The notes under the pieces are model-generated. The model made no database searches and was not told where the DNA came from. It saw nothing but the letters and a program-made list of their open reading frames with translations. Below, piece by piece: positions 47,613 to 58,345 of a stretch of DNA of 64,000 nucleotides (positions are counted from its first letter, which is position 1; the number at the start of each line of letters is the position of its first letter). Source of the DNA: Castor canadensis (taxonomy: Eukaryota; Chordata; Mammalia; Rodentia; Castoridae); the NCBI RefSeq assembly GCF_047511655.1, contig NC_133391.1, forward strand, positions 106,057,384 through 106,121,383, read 5' to 3'. The translations under genes and the position numbers were made by a program.

Positions 47613-50600
47613 CTAAAGTCCGCATATGAGGGAGAACATACGATTTTTAGTCTTCTGAGCCTGGCTGACCTCGCTCAGAATAATGTTCTCCAGTTCTATC
47701 CATTTACCTGCAAATGATAAGATTTCATTTTTCTTTATGGCTGAGTAAAATTCCATTGTGTACAAGTACCACATTTTCTTGATCCATTCATCAGTAGTGG
47801 GGCATCTTGGTTGTTTCCATAACTTGGCTATTGTGAATAGTGCTGCAATAAACATGGGTGTGCAGGTGCCTCTGGAGTAAACTGTGTTGCATTCCTTTGG
47901 GTGTATCCCCAGGAGTGGGATTGCTGGATCATATGGCAGGTCTATGTTTAGATTTTTAAGAAGCCTCCAAATTTTTGTCCTGAGTGGTTGCACCAGTTTG
48001 CATTCCCACCAGCAATGGATTAGGGTTCCTTTTTTCCCACATCCTTGCCAACACTTGTTGTTGGTGGTGTTTTGGATGATGGCTATTCTAACAGGGTTGA
48101 GGTGGAATCTTAGTGTGGCTTTGATTTGCATTCCCTTTATGGCCAGAGACTGTGAGCATTTTTTCATGTGTTTTTTGGCCATTTGAATTTCTTCTTTTGA
48201 AAAAGTTCTGTTTAGTTCAGTTGCCCATTTCTTAATTGGTTCATTGATTTTTGGGAGAGTTTAGTTTCTTAAGTTCCCTGTATATTCTGGTTATCAGTCC
48301 CTTGTCTGATGTATAGCTGGCAGATATTTTCTCCCACTCTGTGGGTGGTCTTTTCAGTTTAAAGACCATTTCTTTTGTTGTGCAGAAGCTTTTTAATTTT
48401 ATGAAGTCTCATTTATTTATCTTTTCTTTTAGTTGCTGAGGTGTGGTGGTTCTATTGAGGAAGTCTTTGCCTATACCTATTAATTCCAGAATGTTTCTTG
48501 CTCCTTCCTGTAGTAACTTCACAGTTTCAAGTCTGATATTTAGGTCCTTGATCAATTTTGAGTTGATACAAGTACAGGGTGATAGACCTGGATCTAGTTT
48601 CAATTTCTTACACAGGGGTAACCACTTTTCCCAGCAACATTTGTTGAAGAGGCTGTCTTTTCTCCCTCATATATTTTTTGGCTCCTTTGTCAAAAATGAG
48701 ATGGATATAGTTGTGTGGATTAATATCTGGGTCCTCTATTCTGTTCCACTGGTCTTCATGTCTATTTTTGTGCCAGTACCATGCTGTTTTTATTGCTATT
48801 GCTTTGTAATATAGTTTGAAGTCAGGTATTGTGATACCTCCAGCATTGCTCTTTTTTCTGAGTATTGCCTTGGCTATTCACGGTCTCTTGTGCTTCCAAA
48901 TGAATTTTAAGGTAGAGTTTTTCAATATCTGTGATGAAAGTCATTGGGATTTTTATGGGAATTGCATTAAACATGTAGATTGCTTTCGGTAGTACAGCCA
49001 TTTTTACTATGTAATTCTACCAATCCATGAGCACAGGAGATCTTTCCATCTTCTGTAGTCTTCCTCGATCTCATTCTTCAGGAGTTTGTAGTTCTCCTTG
49101 TAGAGGTCATTCACATCCTTTGTTAAATTTACTCCTAGGTATTTGATATTTTGAGGCTATTGTGAATGGAATTGTTTCCCTGTATTCCTTCTCAGTTTGC
49201 TCATTGTTGGTGTATAGAAAAGCTAATGAATTTGTAGGTTGATTTTGTATCCTGCCACCTTACAGTAGCTATGTCTACGAGTTTTTGAGTAGAGTTTTTT
49301 GGGTCTTTAAGGTATCGGATCATATCATCTGCAAATAAGGATATTTTGACAGTTTCTTTACCTATTTGTATTCCTTTTATTCCTTCTTCTTGCCTAATTG
49401 CTCTGGCTAGGAATTCCAGTACTATGTTGAATAGGAGTGGGGATAGTGGGCACCCTTGTCTCATTCCTGATTTTAGGGGGAAATGGTTTCAGTTTTTCAC
49501 CATTAAGTATGATGTTGGCTGTAGGAGTGTCATATATAGCCTTTACAATGTTGAGGTACTTTCCTTCTATTCCTAGTTTTTTTAGAGCTTTTATCATGAA
49601 GTGGTGTTGGATCTTGTCAAAGGCTTTTTCTGCATCTATTGAGATGACCAAGTGGTTTTTGTCTTTGCTTCTATTGATGTGCTGTACTACATTTATAGAT
49701 TTGTGTATGTTGAACCACCCCTGCATCCCTGGGATGAAGCCAACTTGGTTGTGGTGAATGATCTTTCTGATGTATTGTTGAATTCGGTTTGCCATTATTT
49801 TATCGAGGATTTTTGCATTGATGTTCATTAGGGAAATTGGCCTGTAGTTCTCCTTTTTGGAGGTGTCTTTGTTTGATTTTGGGATGAGAGTAATATTGGC
49901 TTCATAAAATGAGTTAGGTAGTGTTCCTTCACATTCTATTTCATGGGACAGTTTAAGGAGAGTTGGTGTTAGTTCTTCTTTAAATGTCTGATAGAATTTA
50001 GCAGTGAATCCATCAGGTCCTGGACTTTTCTTATTTTGGGAGGGTCTTGATGGCAGCTTCAATTTCTTTTTGTGTTATAGATCTCTTCAGGTGGTTAATA
50101 CCCTCTTGGTTCAGTTTTGGGTGGTTGTAAGTTTCTAGAAATCTGTACATTTCTTCGAGATTTTCAAATTTATTAGAATATAGGCTCTAAAAGTAGTCTC
50201 TGATGATTTCCTGGATTTCTGTGGTGTTTGTTGTTATCTCTCTTTTTGAATTTATGATTTTACTGATTTTGGTTTTTTCTCTCTTCATTTTAGTCAGGTT
50301 TGCCAGGGGTCTGTCAATCTTATTTATTTTTTTAAAGAACTAGCTTTTTATTTCATTGATTCTTTGAATGTTTTGTTTCTATTTCATTGATTTCAGCACT
50401 TATCTTACTTATTTCTTTCTTTCTGCTTGTTTTGGGATTTGTTTGTTCTTGTTTTTCTAAGAGTTTCAGCTGTAGTGTTAGGTCATTGATTTGAGGTCTT
50501 TCTGTCCTTTTGATATATCCACTCATGGCTATAAACTTTCCTCTTAGGACTGCCTTTGCTGTGTCCCATGGGTTCTGGTAGGTCTTGTTTTCATTTTCAT

Positions 50601-51372
50601 TAACTTCCAGGAATTTTTAATTTCCTCTTTTATTTCATCAGTGACCCATTCATTGCTGAGTAATGTGTTTTTCAGCTTCCAATTGTTTGAGTGTTTCTTA
50701 CTGCTGTTTTTGTTGTTGATTTCTAGTTTTAATGCATTGTGGTCATACAGAATGCATGGGATTATTTCTATCTTCTTATATTTGCTGAGGCTTGCTTTGT
50801 GCCCTAAGATATGATCAATTTTGGAAAAGGTTCCATGGGCTACTGAGAAGAATGTATATTGTGCAGGGATTGGATGAAATATTCTATAGACATCAGCTAG
50901 GTCCATTTGATCTATGGTGTGACTTAGTTCTAGGATTTCTTTATTGATTTTTTGTTTGGGTGACCTATCTTGGTGATAGGGGGGTATTAAGGTCTCCCAC
51001 TACCACTGTGTTGGAGTCTATATATGCTTTTAGGCCCTTCTGAGTATGGTTGGTGAAATTGAGTGCATTCACATTGGGTGCATATAGGTTGATAATTGTT
51101 ATTTCCTTTTGGTGTAGTACGGAGTCTACTTTGTCTGAGATAAGTATTGCAACCCCTCCCTGTATTTGGGGACTATTGGCTTGGTAGATCTTCTTCCAGC
51201 CTTTCACTCCCAGCCAGTGCTTATTTCTGTCGATGAGGTTGGTCTCCTATAGGCAGCAGATTGTTGGATCTTCCTTTTTAATCCAGTTTGCCAATCAGTG
51301 TCTTTTGATGGGAGAATTTAGTCCATTAACAGTCAGCGTTAGTATTGATATGTATGTGGTGATCCCTGTCAT
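47613..51372 (-). pseudogene. L1 ORF2 pseudogene (endonuclease-reverse transcriptase)
   Basis: L1 ORF2p would be an apurinic-type endonuclease plus reverse transcriptase acting in target-primed reverse transcription. The start ATG is at 51372 (MTGITTYIS...), aligning with the usual family start, and the stop is at 47613: about 1,250 codons against roughly 1,275 in the human protein. Visible landmarks: endonuclease pieces YQANSPQ, GGVAILISDK, INLYAPN and VVVGDLNTPLS (50965-51207); YDHNALKLE (50544-50906); reverse transcriptase fingers/palm KSPGPDGF (near 50030); the catalytic FADDM (about 49330); and the C-terminal Cys-rich CX3CX7HX4C motif [18 protein letters not shown] (near 48090). Damage: in-frame stops in the endonuclease (a TGA where RHR-like sequence is expected, and a TAG just before ETNL), several frameshifts separating the pieces, one after FADDM, and Tyr in place of the usual Ser before the catalytic Asp-His. 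Not functional. Confidence 0.93.
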
Positions 51373-51439
51373 GTAGTTGTCTTTGTTGATTAGAGGTTTG
51401 ATTATGTGTAGCTGAGTCAGTGTTACTCTTTACTTTCTT

Positions 51440-52615
51440 GCCTTTTCTTCTCCTGTGTTTTGGTATTGCCTGCCCTTTCATGGGTTTGTTTGCTTTCAGT
51501 TTCTGTGTGCAGAATTCCTTTAAGAATCTTGTGTAGTGGTGGATTGGTGGTCATATATTGTTTTAGTTTCTGCTTATCATGGAAGACTTTTATTGTTCTG
51601 TCTATTTTGAATGATAGTTTTGCTGGGTAGAGTATCCTAGGGCTGAAGTTATTTTCATTCAGTGCCTAGAAGACCTCACTCCATGATCTTCTTTCTTTTA
51701 ATGTTTCTGTTGAGAAGTCTACTGTGATTTTGATGGGTTTACCTTTGTATGTTATTTGTTTTTTCTCTCTTACAGCCTTCAATATTCTTTCTCTAGTCTC
51801 TGTTCTTGTTGTTTTAATGATAATATGTTTTGGGGTATTCTATTTTGGTCAGGTGTGTTTGGTGTTCTGGAGGCTTCCTGTACCTGAATGGACATAGTTT
51901 TCTCTAGATTTGGGAAGTTTCCTGTTATTATTTTGTTGAATATATTATGCATTCCTTTTGCTTGCCCCTCTTTTCCTTCTTCAATTCCCATAATTCTCAG
52001 GTTTGGACTTTTGATGCAGTCTGTGAGATGTTGCATTTTCTTTCCACAGGTCTTGAGTTGTTTAATAGTTCTTCAGTTTTTCCTTTAACTGCCATTTCAT
52101 CTTCAAGTTCTGAGAGTCTGTCTTCTGTTTGTTCTATTCTGCTGGAACGGCCTTCCATTTTGTTTTGTATTTCCATTTCATTCTTTTTTCTGAGGTTTTC
52201 CATATCATGTGCTACTTCTTCTTTAATATTGTCAATTTTTGACCTTAATTCATTTATCCCTGTGTTTATGGTGGTCTCAGTTTCAGTTTGGCATTTATTT
52301 AGGGCTTATGATTTCATTTATTTGTTTTTGTGTTTTCTCATATTCTTTATTTTTGTCTTCTTGGAATTTCTTGAGTGCCTCCTGTATGTTTTGGTTGACC
52401 ATGTCTAGGAACATCTCTATGAAATTCTCATGGATTACTTATAGGGTTTCTTCTTTCAGAGTGTTGTTGTGGGCTTCATTGGGTTCCTTGGTATAGTTTA
52501 TCTTTGTTTTGTTAGAGTCTGGATCTGGATATATGTTTTCTTCATTTCACTCTAAATCCTCTAGTACTTTATTTTTTTGGGAGGAACTGTTTCCTTCACT
52601 TTTTCTTCTTCCCAT
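51440..52615 (-). pseudogene. L1 ORF1 pseudogene (RNA-binding chaperone)
   Basis: ORF1p normally forms coiled-coil trimers that coat L1 RNA. The start ATG at 52615 opens MGRRKSEGNSSSQ, a typical basic L1 ORF1 start. A coiled-coil-like region (EDRLSELEDEMAVK) lies near 52110. The RNA-binding domain is recognised by LRIMGIEEGKE, IFNKIITGNFPNL and IQVQEASRTPN at 51779-52036. A stop (TGA) occurs at about codon 23, further stops follow, and a frameshift near 52020-52036 separates the coiled coil from the RNA-binding domain. The exact 3' end is uncertain. Confidence 0.85.
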
Positions 52616-53672
52616 ATTTCCACTAGATAAAGTTTTTATCACTGAACTATGTGTAATTTAGTATTAGCTGGGTAACAATATTAATACTAACAAAACCAAG
52701 AAAGAAGGATAAAAAAGAGAGAGAGATGGAACTATAAAAGAAATAAAGTGGAGAGAAAAAGAGAGAAAAAAATGGTAGAGATGGTGGATGATCAAACAGT
52801 AAACCAGGCAGCAAATCCTTTAAAGAAGGGGAAAAAAATCACCAGTTCTAGAACAGTAGAATTGCAGTCTTAGTTGTTCTGATGCTAGTTCTTTAGCATC
52901 CAGACCTGTCTGTGTGTGTCTTAGGTAGCTTTGGAGCCTTCCTGTGGCAAGTGGCTTGTGGGTGGGGTCCCACTGGCCTATGGGTGGAGGCCTTTAGCTG
53001 AGATGAAGTAGGGGGCCTTTGGAGCATGGGCTTGGTGTGTCTGAAGGGTGTAGGCCAGTAGAGTAGAGATCTTGTGTGTCTATGGATCCCTGGCTTGACA
53101 GGCTTGGAGGGCACAGTCCAGTAGAATGGAGATCCTGTGTGTGTGTGGGTCCCCAGCTTGGCAGGCCTTAGGGGCACAGGCTTGTGGAGTGAATATTGTG
53201 CAGTGCTGTGCAGGCCTTGGGGGTGTTGCTGGCAAAGCAGAGATCGTGCAGGGCTGTGCATGCCTGGGAGGACCGTGGCCTGGTGGAGATCGTGAATGTC
53301 TGTGAATCCCTGGCCTTAAGGGCTCCTCCCATGGAGATCCTGTGGGTCTGAGGGGTGGGAGTTTGGGGTAGCACAGCCCAGGTGAAGCAAAGGATCAGGG
53401 CCGGAGGATAGGAGATCCCACAGCTGCGTGTGGAGTAGCAGCTCTGCAGGCCTATGGGGCAGGGCTTGGAGAGCAGCACCTGCTATTCTTTTAGTATATG
53501 GTGGGGTGGAGAGGCCTCCCACAAGCTAGGGGTTCAGAGTGCTGATGTGTCAGCTCTCCCTGATGTTTTTCCTCAATCAAGTGTGTCTCCAGCTTCTTAT
53601 CAAAGTCCCTGGATTACAGAGGTCAGAAGGTCTGGGCTGTGTTCCAGTCACCATCTTGGATCTTCTTTTGGT
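52616..53672 (-). promoter_or_regulatory. L1 5' UTR / promoter region
   Basis: GC-richer than the rest of the window, between the element start and ORF1. The A/G-rich part at 52680-52830 lies next to ORF1 and is followed by tandem GC-rich units. In rodents such as mouse, L1 promoters are built of tandem monomers, so this block is the likely former promoter. The minus frames at 52893-53261, 53168-53479 and 53316-53522 (His/Thr/Ser/Pro-rich repeats) reflect the repeat units, not a protein. Confidence 0.75.
53053..53350 (-). repeat. Tandem units in L1 5' UTR
   Basis: Two adjacent 63-bp units (53053-53115 and 53116-53178), both carrying CCAGTAGA..GGAGAT..TGTGTGT and ending GGGCACA. Two 48-bp units (53179-53226 and 53227-53274) sharing GTGCAG.GCTGTGCA.GCCT follow, then a related unit (53275-53326) and a partial one with GGAGATCCTGTGGGTCTG. 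Lengths were counted directly. The 48-bp units look like shortened versions of the 63-bp unit. Confidence 0.85.
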
Positions 53673-55320
53673 GAACTAGAATGAACTAACTGAGAAATGA
53701 ATAAATCTTGATGAGCATATACAGTTAGCACCTCAAATTTACTCATCTGTCTTCTTCAAAATCATACTTCCCACTGAAGTCTTCTATGTATAACTGATAT
53801 TTCAAAGTATTTGCATATCTCTTATCATTTATTTTTCACCATTCCTCAGAATTATTACTACCCTCATTTTATAAATAAGGTCATCATCCACCAAAATGTG
53901 ATTACCTCAAAGATCACCCAGAAAACTAAGGATAGAATCAAAATAATAACTATAAACTTCTAAAACTTCTAATAATCTGTTTGTACAACTTTGTTCCTCA
54001 TTTTCCTCACCCAAAATAAGCAACTTTCTTACATTATGTAACATGTTACAGATATTATATATTGTGTTATATGCATAACATAGATTTCTAACTTTCTGTG
54101 AGATGACATTTTTATTTGACCAACATATCTTCAAAAATTCTAGGATTAGTTTTTTGTTTCACGTCTTCTTTTTTTTTAAATCCCACCTCCCAATCTGCTT
54201 TTTGCTTGAAAACTATTGTGCATTTATCAGATTTATCAGGCCTTCTGATCAATCGTAAATCCTTTTTTTTTTTTGCTATTAGAGACAGATAAGAGAGGAG
54301 TTTTTATAATATACATGGAGAATCATTGAATTATGAAAACAATGACAAAGATACCATTAATTCAATAGATTCCTCCTTTCTCTGTTAGAGATGACAATCC
54401 TCATTGTAGAATAAGATAAAGTAGACAGTGAGAACACAGGCAGAAGAAATAATAATTGATAAATTTCAGTGTGACACTCTCTGTTTCCCTCCTCTCTCTC
54501 CTGCAATAAAAAGAAAATGCTGGCCCAAGTTAGAATGGAATATGAAAGAAGGAGGACGCCTTGTATGAGGATGGGAAGGTGCATGGGAGCCATTTAAGAA
54601 TCAGTGCTCTAGAAATTGTATTAATCACCTCTCCCATTCTTATCCAGATAGGTATCTTGACAATCTCTACTTCTAGTGCCAGAGAAGGCCCCACCTGACT
54701 GGCCTTCCTGACCCTTTGTAACCTTTTCATGTTTCCACATTTCCTGAGTGTGACTAGGCCATCTCTTCAGTGTCTGATCATGAGTCTGAATCTCCTGAAT
54801 GCTATTTATCCTACTAATAAGCATGTATCCTATAGAAGTGGAAGACAAATGTTGTATTTGATCACCTGAAAAATGCCACATTGTCTTCCATTTTTGTCAG
54901 CTGTAAATAGAGTCCGGTGATAAAACAGTTAGGAGAATAGTGAACTGTGAAAATAAGCTATAACTTTTAACTCTTTTCACTTGATGCCTGATTACTTGTC
55001 AGAATCCACCACTATAATTAAATTCTGTAGAGGCAGAGGCAATACTTCTCATGTTTTCTATTTTCTCCTGGTTACATAGCTAAATGACCATCACAGAGAA
55101 TAAAAAATAAATGTGAAGAGAATGGCCAAGGAAAAGAACAAATGGAATTTTCTATGGGGGGATTTATAAAGAGAAAGGCCATTCATTTATTAATCAATTC
55201 AAAACTATATACTTTTTATTTAGAGAAACATTTTTCTTTTCTGTGGCAATCACAATTTTGTGATAAAATATTTGCTTTCATAGTGTATATGTGGAGGTTT
55301 CTTCCTCCAAAAGACCAAGG
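53673..55320. other. AT-rich unique DNA with a MIR trace, no gene seen
   Basis: 53795-53945 follows MIR order (AGAATTATTACTACCCTCAT TTTATAAATAAGG, GATCACCCAGAAAACTAAGG). T runs at 54170 and 54262. Minus frames of 66-86 codons at 54357-54881 are unrecognised. Confidence 0.5.
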
Positions 55321-55640
55321 CCAATCTTGCATAAACAGCAGTCTGTCAGCATGCTGATGGCTTTTGATCAGTTCCAGCTACACCATTGGGCTTCTTATTT
55401 CAGTAAAATATGCCTTTACTAAATCATTGTGACAAGCCCACAGTGAGGGTGTTTGCTGCTAACAAAGGACCAGACTCCAAGACAAAGAGGAATTGTGCAG
55501 AGCAGAGGAGAACATTTGCATCCTAGGATCAAAGCCAATGGACTGTAACCATGCAATCATCTAATCCACTAGGCAGCACAGAGGTCACCTCCAGAGAGGA
55601 AATTTTCCATCTCTGCCAACTACAGGATGGAGGAGTTGTT
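55320..55640. other. Repeat-free stretch, candidate conserved noncoding element
   Basis: Balanced sequence with no repeat wording and several SOX/TCF-like ACAAAG cores (AACAAAGG at 55463, GACAAAGAG at 55481) and GCTGCTAAC. No coding signal. Inference from texture only. Confidence 0.28.
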
Positions 55641-56805
55641 AAAGTGCATGAGAATCAGATCCTAGGAGTAAAACTACTCTGGAAATTGGGCAATGGCTCT
55701 TCAATACTGATTACCACATACCAAATTTAGCTGACAAGAATATTAATTTTCTTATTTGTGTGGGCACTTTATCTTGTTTCCTACAGAAAATATCTAAAGT
55801 GAGTTTTCCAGAAAATATTTATAATCATGGGTTAAAAAGCAAATATGTTAGTTTAAGAGGACCAAGATGGTGATCATTTGAAATGGTCATAATTAGTTTT
55901 TGAAATGCTTTTGTGTTTTTGTTTGAATTTCAACACATTTCATATGTTAGGAATTCACCACACTTCAGAGTGAAGTCCTGCTGTGAAACCTTAATGCTGC
56001 CTTGTGATTACAATTTTTCCTAATGATCATACATTTCATGTCTCTCAAACTCATCCGGAGTATCCCAAGATCAACTGTAAATTCCAATATTTCATTGAGT
56101 TAGAAGGTACAGTTTTGATTTAAAAAATGCATGATTTCAAATAAAATGAGGAAAAAAGATGAGGAAGTTGAGCAAACATTGGAAAATATTTTGAAACAAC
56201 AGTTGAATTTATTGAAGGAGTATTATAAAGTGTTGATTGTACTTTGAATCTACCTTCTAGAAATTATTCAATCCATGTGCACAGTGAAGCACCTACTTTA
56301 TCACACATATCAGACTATATGATGCACTTAAGAAATGAAAGTCACGATAGCCCCAAATCTTCTGGCTTTTACAACTTAAAAACTCCAGCTCTTCATTATG
56401 AAAAAACTGAATGAATATACAAATGTCAAGAGAGTAAGACAAATTCTCGTAAAGCCATCAACTCAAGAGTTTTTGTGCTTTTGTCTACTTGCTTTACCTA
56501 CTCTCCCTCCAATTATTTGAAGTACTTAAAACAAACCCCCACATCATAACATTTTGCTTCTATATACTTAAGGTAATATAAGCTATGTAAAAAAATTATA
56601 AAATATGTAAATTTTCATATGTAACTGCAAATGTATTTTTATATCTAATAAAATTATTATTAAATCCTTGGTGTCATCTAAGTCTATATGAAAGTTTATA
56701 TAATTACTCTCCAATGTTAGGTGAATTAAAAAGTTTTAGGAAAAAGTATTTTTAAATGAAAACAATAATGCCCTTGCCAATACAAAAATTACTAAAATTG
56801 CATTT
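55641..56805. other. AT-rich unique DNA, no gene seen
   Basis: No repeat or gene recognised. Confidence 0.5.
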
Positions 56806-56812
56806 AAAAAAA

Positions 56813-56903
56813 GCCTATCAGCAGCACATATACTACAATTGGAATGATACAGAGAAGACTAGCATGGCCCCTGTGTAAAGATGACACACAAGTTTGTGAA
56901 GCC
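56813..56903 (+). pseudogene. U6 snRNA pseudogene (5' part of a U6-L1 chimera)
   Basis: Clear U6 spliceosomal RNA sequence: GCAGCACATATACTACAATT GGAATGATACAGAGAAGACT AGCATGGCCCCTG and ATGACACACAAGTTTGTGAA GC, corresponding to about nucleotides 8-95 of the 107-nt RNA. By eye there are about nine differences in 80 nt, mostly C-to-T or G-to-A. The first few nucleotides are degenerate and the terminal oligo-T is missing; there is no visible upstream TATA or PSE element, so it is not a gene. It runs directly into an L1 3' end on the same strand. Confidence 0.95.
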
Positions 56904-57062
56904 GAGCAATAAAACTTATTGAAATTGTTCTAAGGAGGGGGGGGAGTGAGAGAACTGTGGAGGGAATGACTCTAATTAAGATATATTGTAAGCACATATG
57001 TCAAATGTCACATGTATGCCTCCTATGTAACAATCACATGCAAATAAAAAATATAAGTAAAT
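56904..57062 (+). mobile_element. L1 3' end (3' part of a U6-L1 chimera)
   Basis: Starts immediately after the U6 sequence and holds AAGATATATTGTAAGCACATA and a terminal ATGCAAATAAAAAATATAAG, with a purine-rich G run at 56934-56944. This order matches the complement of the L1 3' end at 3408-3535 (AAGATACATTGTAAGCATATA, AATAAAAAATG). A-rich end at about 57045-57062. Its fusion to U6 without an intervening poly-A is the hallmark of template-switch chimeras made by L1 reverse transcriptase. Confidence 0.78.
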
Positions 57063-57109
57063 AAGACACTTCATTTCAAAACACTTTGAAATTTATTTTA
57101 AACACAAGG

Positions 57110-57455
57110 GTTTTTTTGTTTTATTTTTGTTTTGTGTTACTGGGGTTTGAATTCAGGGCTTTGTGCTGGCTAGGCCAGTGCTCTACCACTTGAGCCACAC
57201 TAGCTCTTTTTGCATTTTAGTTATTTTTCAGATAGTGTCTTGTGCTTTTGTCTCAACTGGCCTTGTACTGTCATCCTTCTACCTATTCTTCCCACTTAAT
57301 TGGGCTTACAGCGTGTACTACTATGCTTGACTTGTTTGTTGAGACAGGGTCTTACTAACTTTTTGCCCAGGTTAGCCTCAAGCTGTGATTCTCCTGATCT
57401 CTGCCTCCTAAATAGCTGTGATTATAGGCCCTGTCTACCATACCTAATATTTCTT
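57110..57455 (-). mobile_element. Composite SINE: B1 - B1-like - ID
   Basis: Read on the minus strand: a B1-like unit (57340-57450, with complement of GAGACAGGGTCTTACTAACT and TCTGCCTCCTAAATAGCTGTG), a second more diverged B1-like unit (about 57225-57330, GTGTCTTGTGCTTTTGTCTC, ACAGCGTGTACTACTATGC), then an ID-like arm (57136-57215, CTGGGGTTTGAATTCAGGGC, CAGTGCTCTACCACTTGAGCC), ending in a poly-A tail (poly-T at 57110-57131). The usual form in this window (23555-23790) has only one B1 arm. Confidence 0.8.
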
Positions 57456-58215
57456 AAAATGTGAATATTTTGGTAATTAAATGCCAATTAGATCAGTATT
57501 GAGGCTATTTCTCCTTTCTTCTCATTTTTGTCTCCAATAAAGTTATGCTTGTTTAAAATAATCCACTGACATCACTCTAGTGTTTTAATTTTGAGTGAAA
57601 AAGAAACTGGAACCATCTCTTTCCACCTTATCACCCTGATTATTCCATTTTTGGCATTATCCTTGTGTGGGAATAATAGACCATTTCAGTGCAACTTGGC
57701 TATGCTAAGATTCACTAAAACAACTTGTCTGGACATTTCTGGTGTCCATTCCTTCAGCCTTAAGCTTCAGTGTAGGCTTTGTCCATGCTTTCTGGCATCA
57801 GAGAACTTCTATTAAAATAAAGTAATATTCTTCAAATTAATCACAAATCTCTGAAGCTTCAAAAGTCACAGCATTAACAAATGTTTACTATCAAAATCCT
57901 ATTACAAAATACAACTGTGCCTTCAAGAAGCTTAGAGGTCCATGGAATAATTTTAACACTTCTGCACTGAGATTTATGTAGCTATGGAAAATCCTTTTCT
58001 TATTCTGTCAAGGAAGAAAACCATTAGAAATGGGTGATAGCTATTTTTAGTTCTGCATTTCTGAAATTTGATAGGCTGTGAAGCAAAAGAAATAGAAGCT
58101 CTTCATTGCCAAAATTTATACATTGTATAATCTATACTTTAAACAACCTTTGATAATAAGTAGATGTTTACTTAGTGTATTTTTATGGTTTATCAGGCAA
58201 TACTTGGCTTCTATC
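57456..58215. other. AT-rich unique DNA, no gene seen
   Basis: The 74-codon frame at 57591-57815 has no recognisable product. Confidence 0.5.
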
Positions 58216-58217
58216 AT

Positions 58218-58345
58218 ATTCATCATTCATTCATTCAACATTTATTGAATTTCCACATTATCTAATAATATAAAGTATGTCCTATAAGTAATATGAGTAA
58301 CCCAAAGTCCTTGATCTCAAGGATCTTACAGTCATTTATGGACAA
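58218..58345 (-). repeat. L2 3' end fragment
   Basis: CATTCATTCATTCAACATTT ATTGAATTTCCACATTATCT and GATCTCAAGGATCTTACAGTC parallel the complement of the L2 terminus. Confidence 0.6.

Larger units (their letters stand above)
47141..53672 (-). mobile_element. Near full-length L1 retrotransposon (about 6.5 kb)
   Basis: A complete L1 architecture on the minus strand. From right to left it has the 5' start GATCCAAGATGGTGACTGG at about 53665, a roughly 1 kb 5' UTR with tandem units, ORF1 (about 51440-52615), a short spacer, ORF2 (47613-51372), and a 3' UTR (47141-47612) with a polypurine tract, ending in an A-rich tail seen as T runs at 47141-47175. Both ORFs carry stops and frameshifts, so it is not competent. 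The best-looking copy in the window, it is a useful reference for the truncated ones. I could not identify a convincing target-site duplication by eye. Confidence 0.95.

Noticed and set aside
48443..48814. 123-codon plus frame and other plus frames over the L1 body
   Set aside because: Antisense shadows of ORF2 pseudogene sequence.
51947..52408. 153-codon plus frame
   Set aside because: Antisense of L1 ORF1, rich in Phe/Ser because of the complement of the Lys/Glu-rich coiled coil.
52893..53684. His/Thr/Pro-rich frames on both strands
   Set aside because: They lie in the repetitive L1 5' UTR; repeated residues mirror the tandem units.
56813..56903. Functional U6 gene
   Set aside because: No TATA or PSE-like promoter seen upstream, no terminal oligo-T, several substitutions, and fused to L1.
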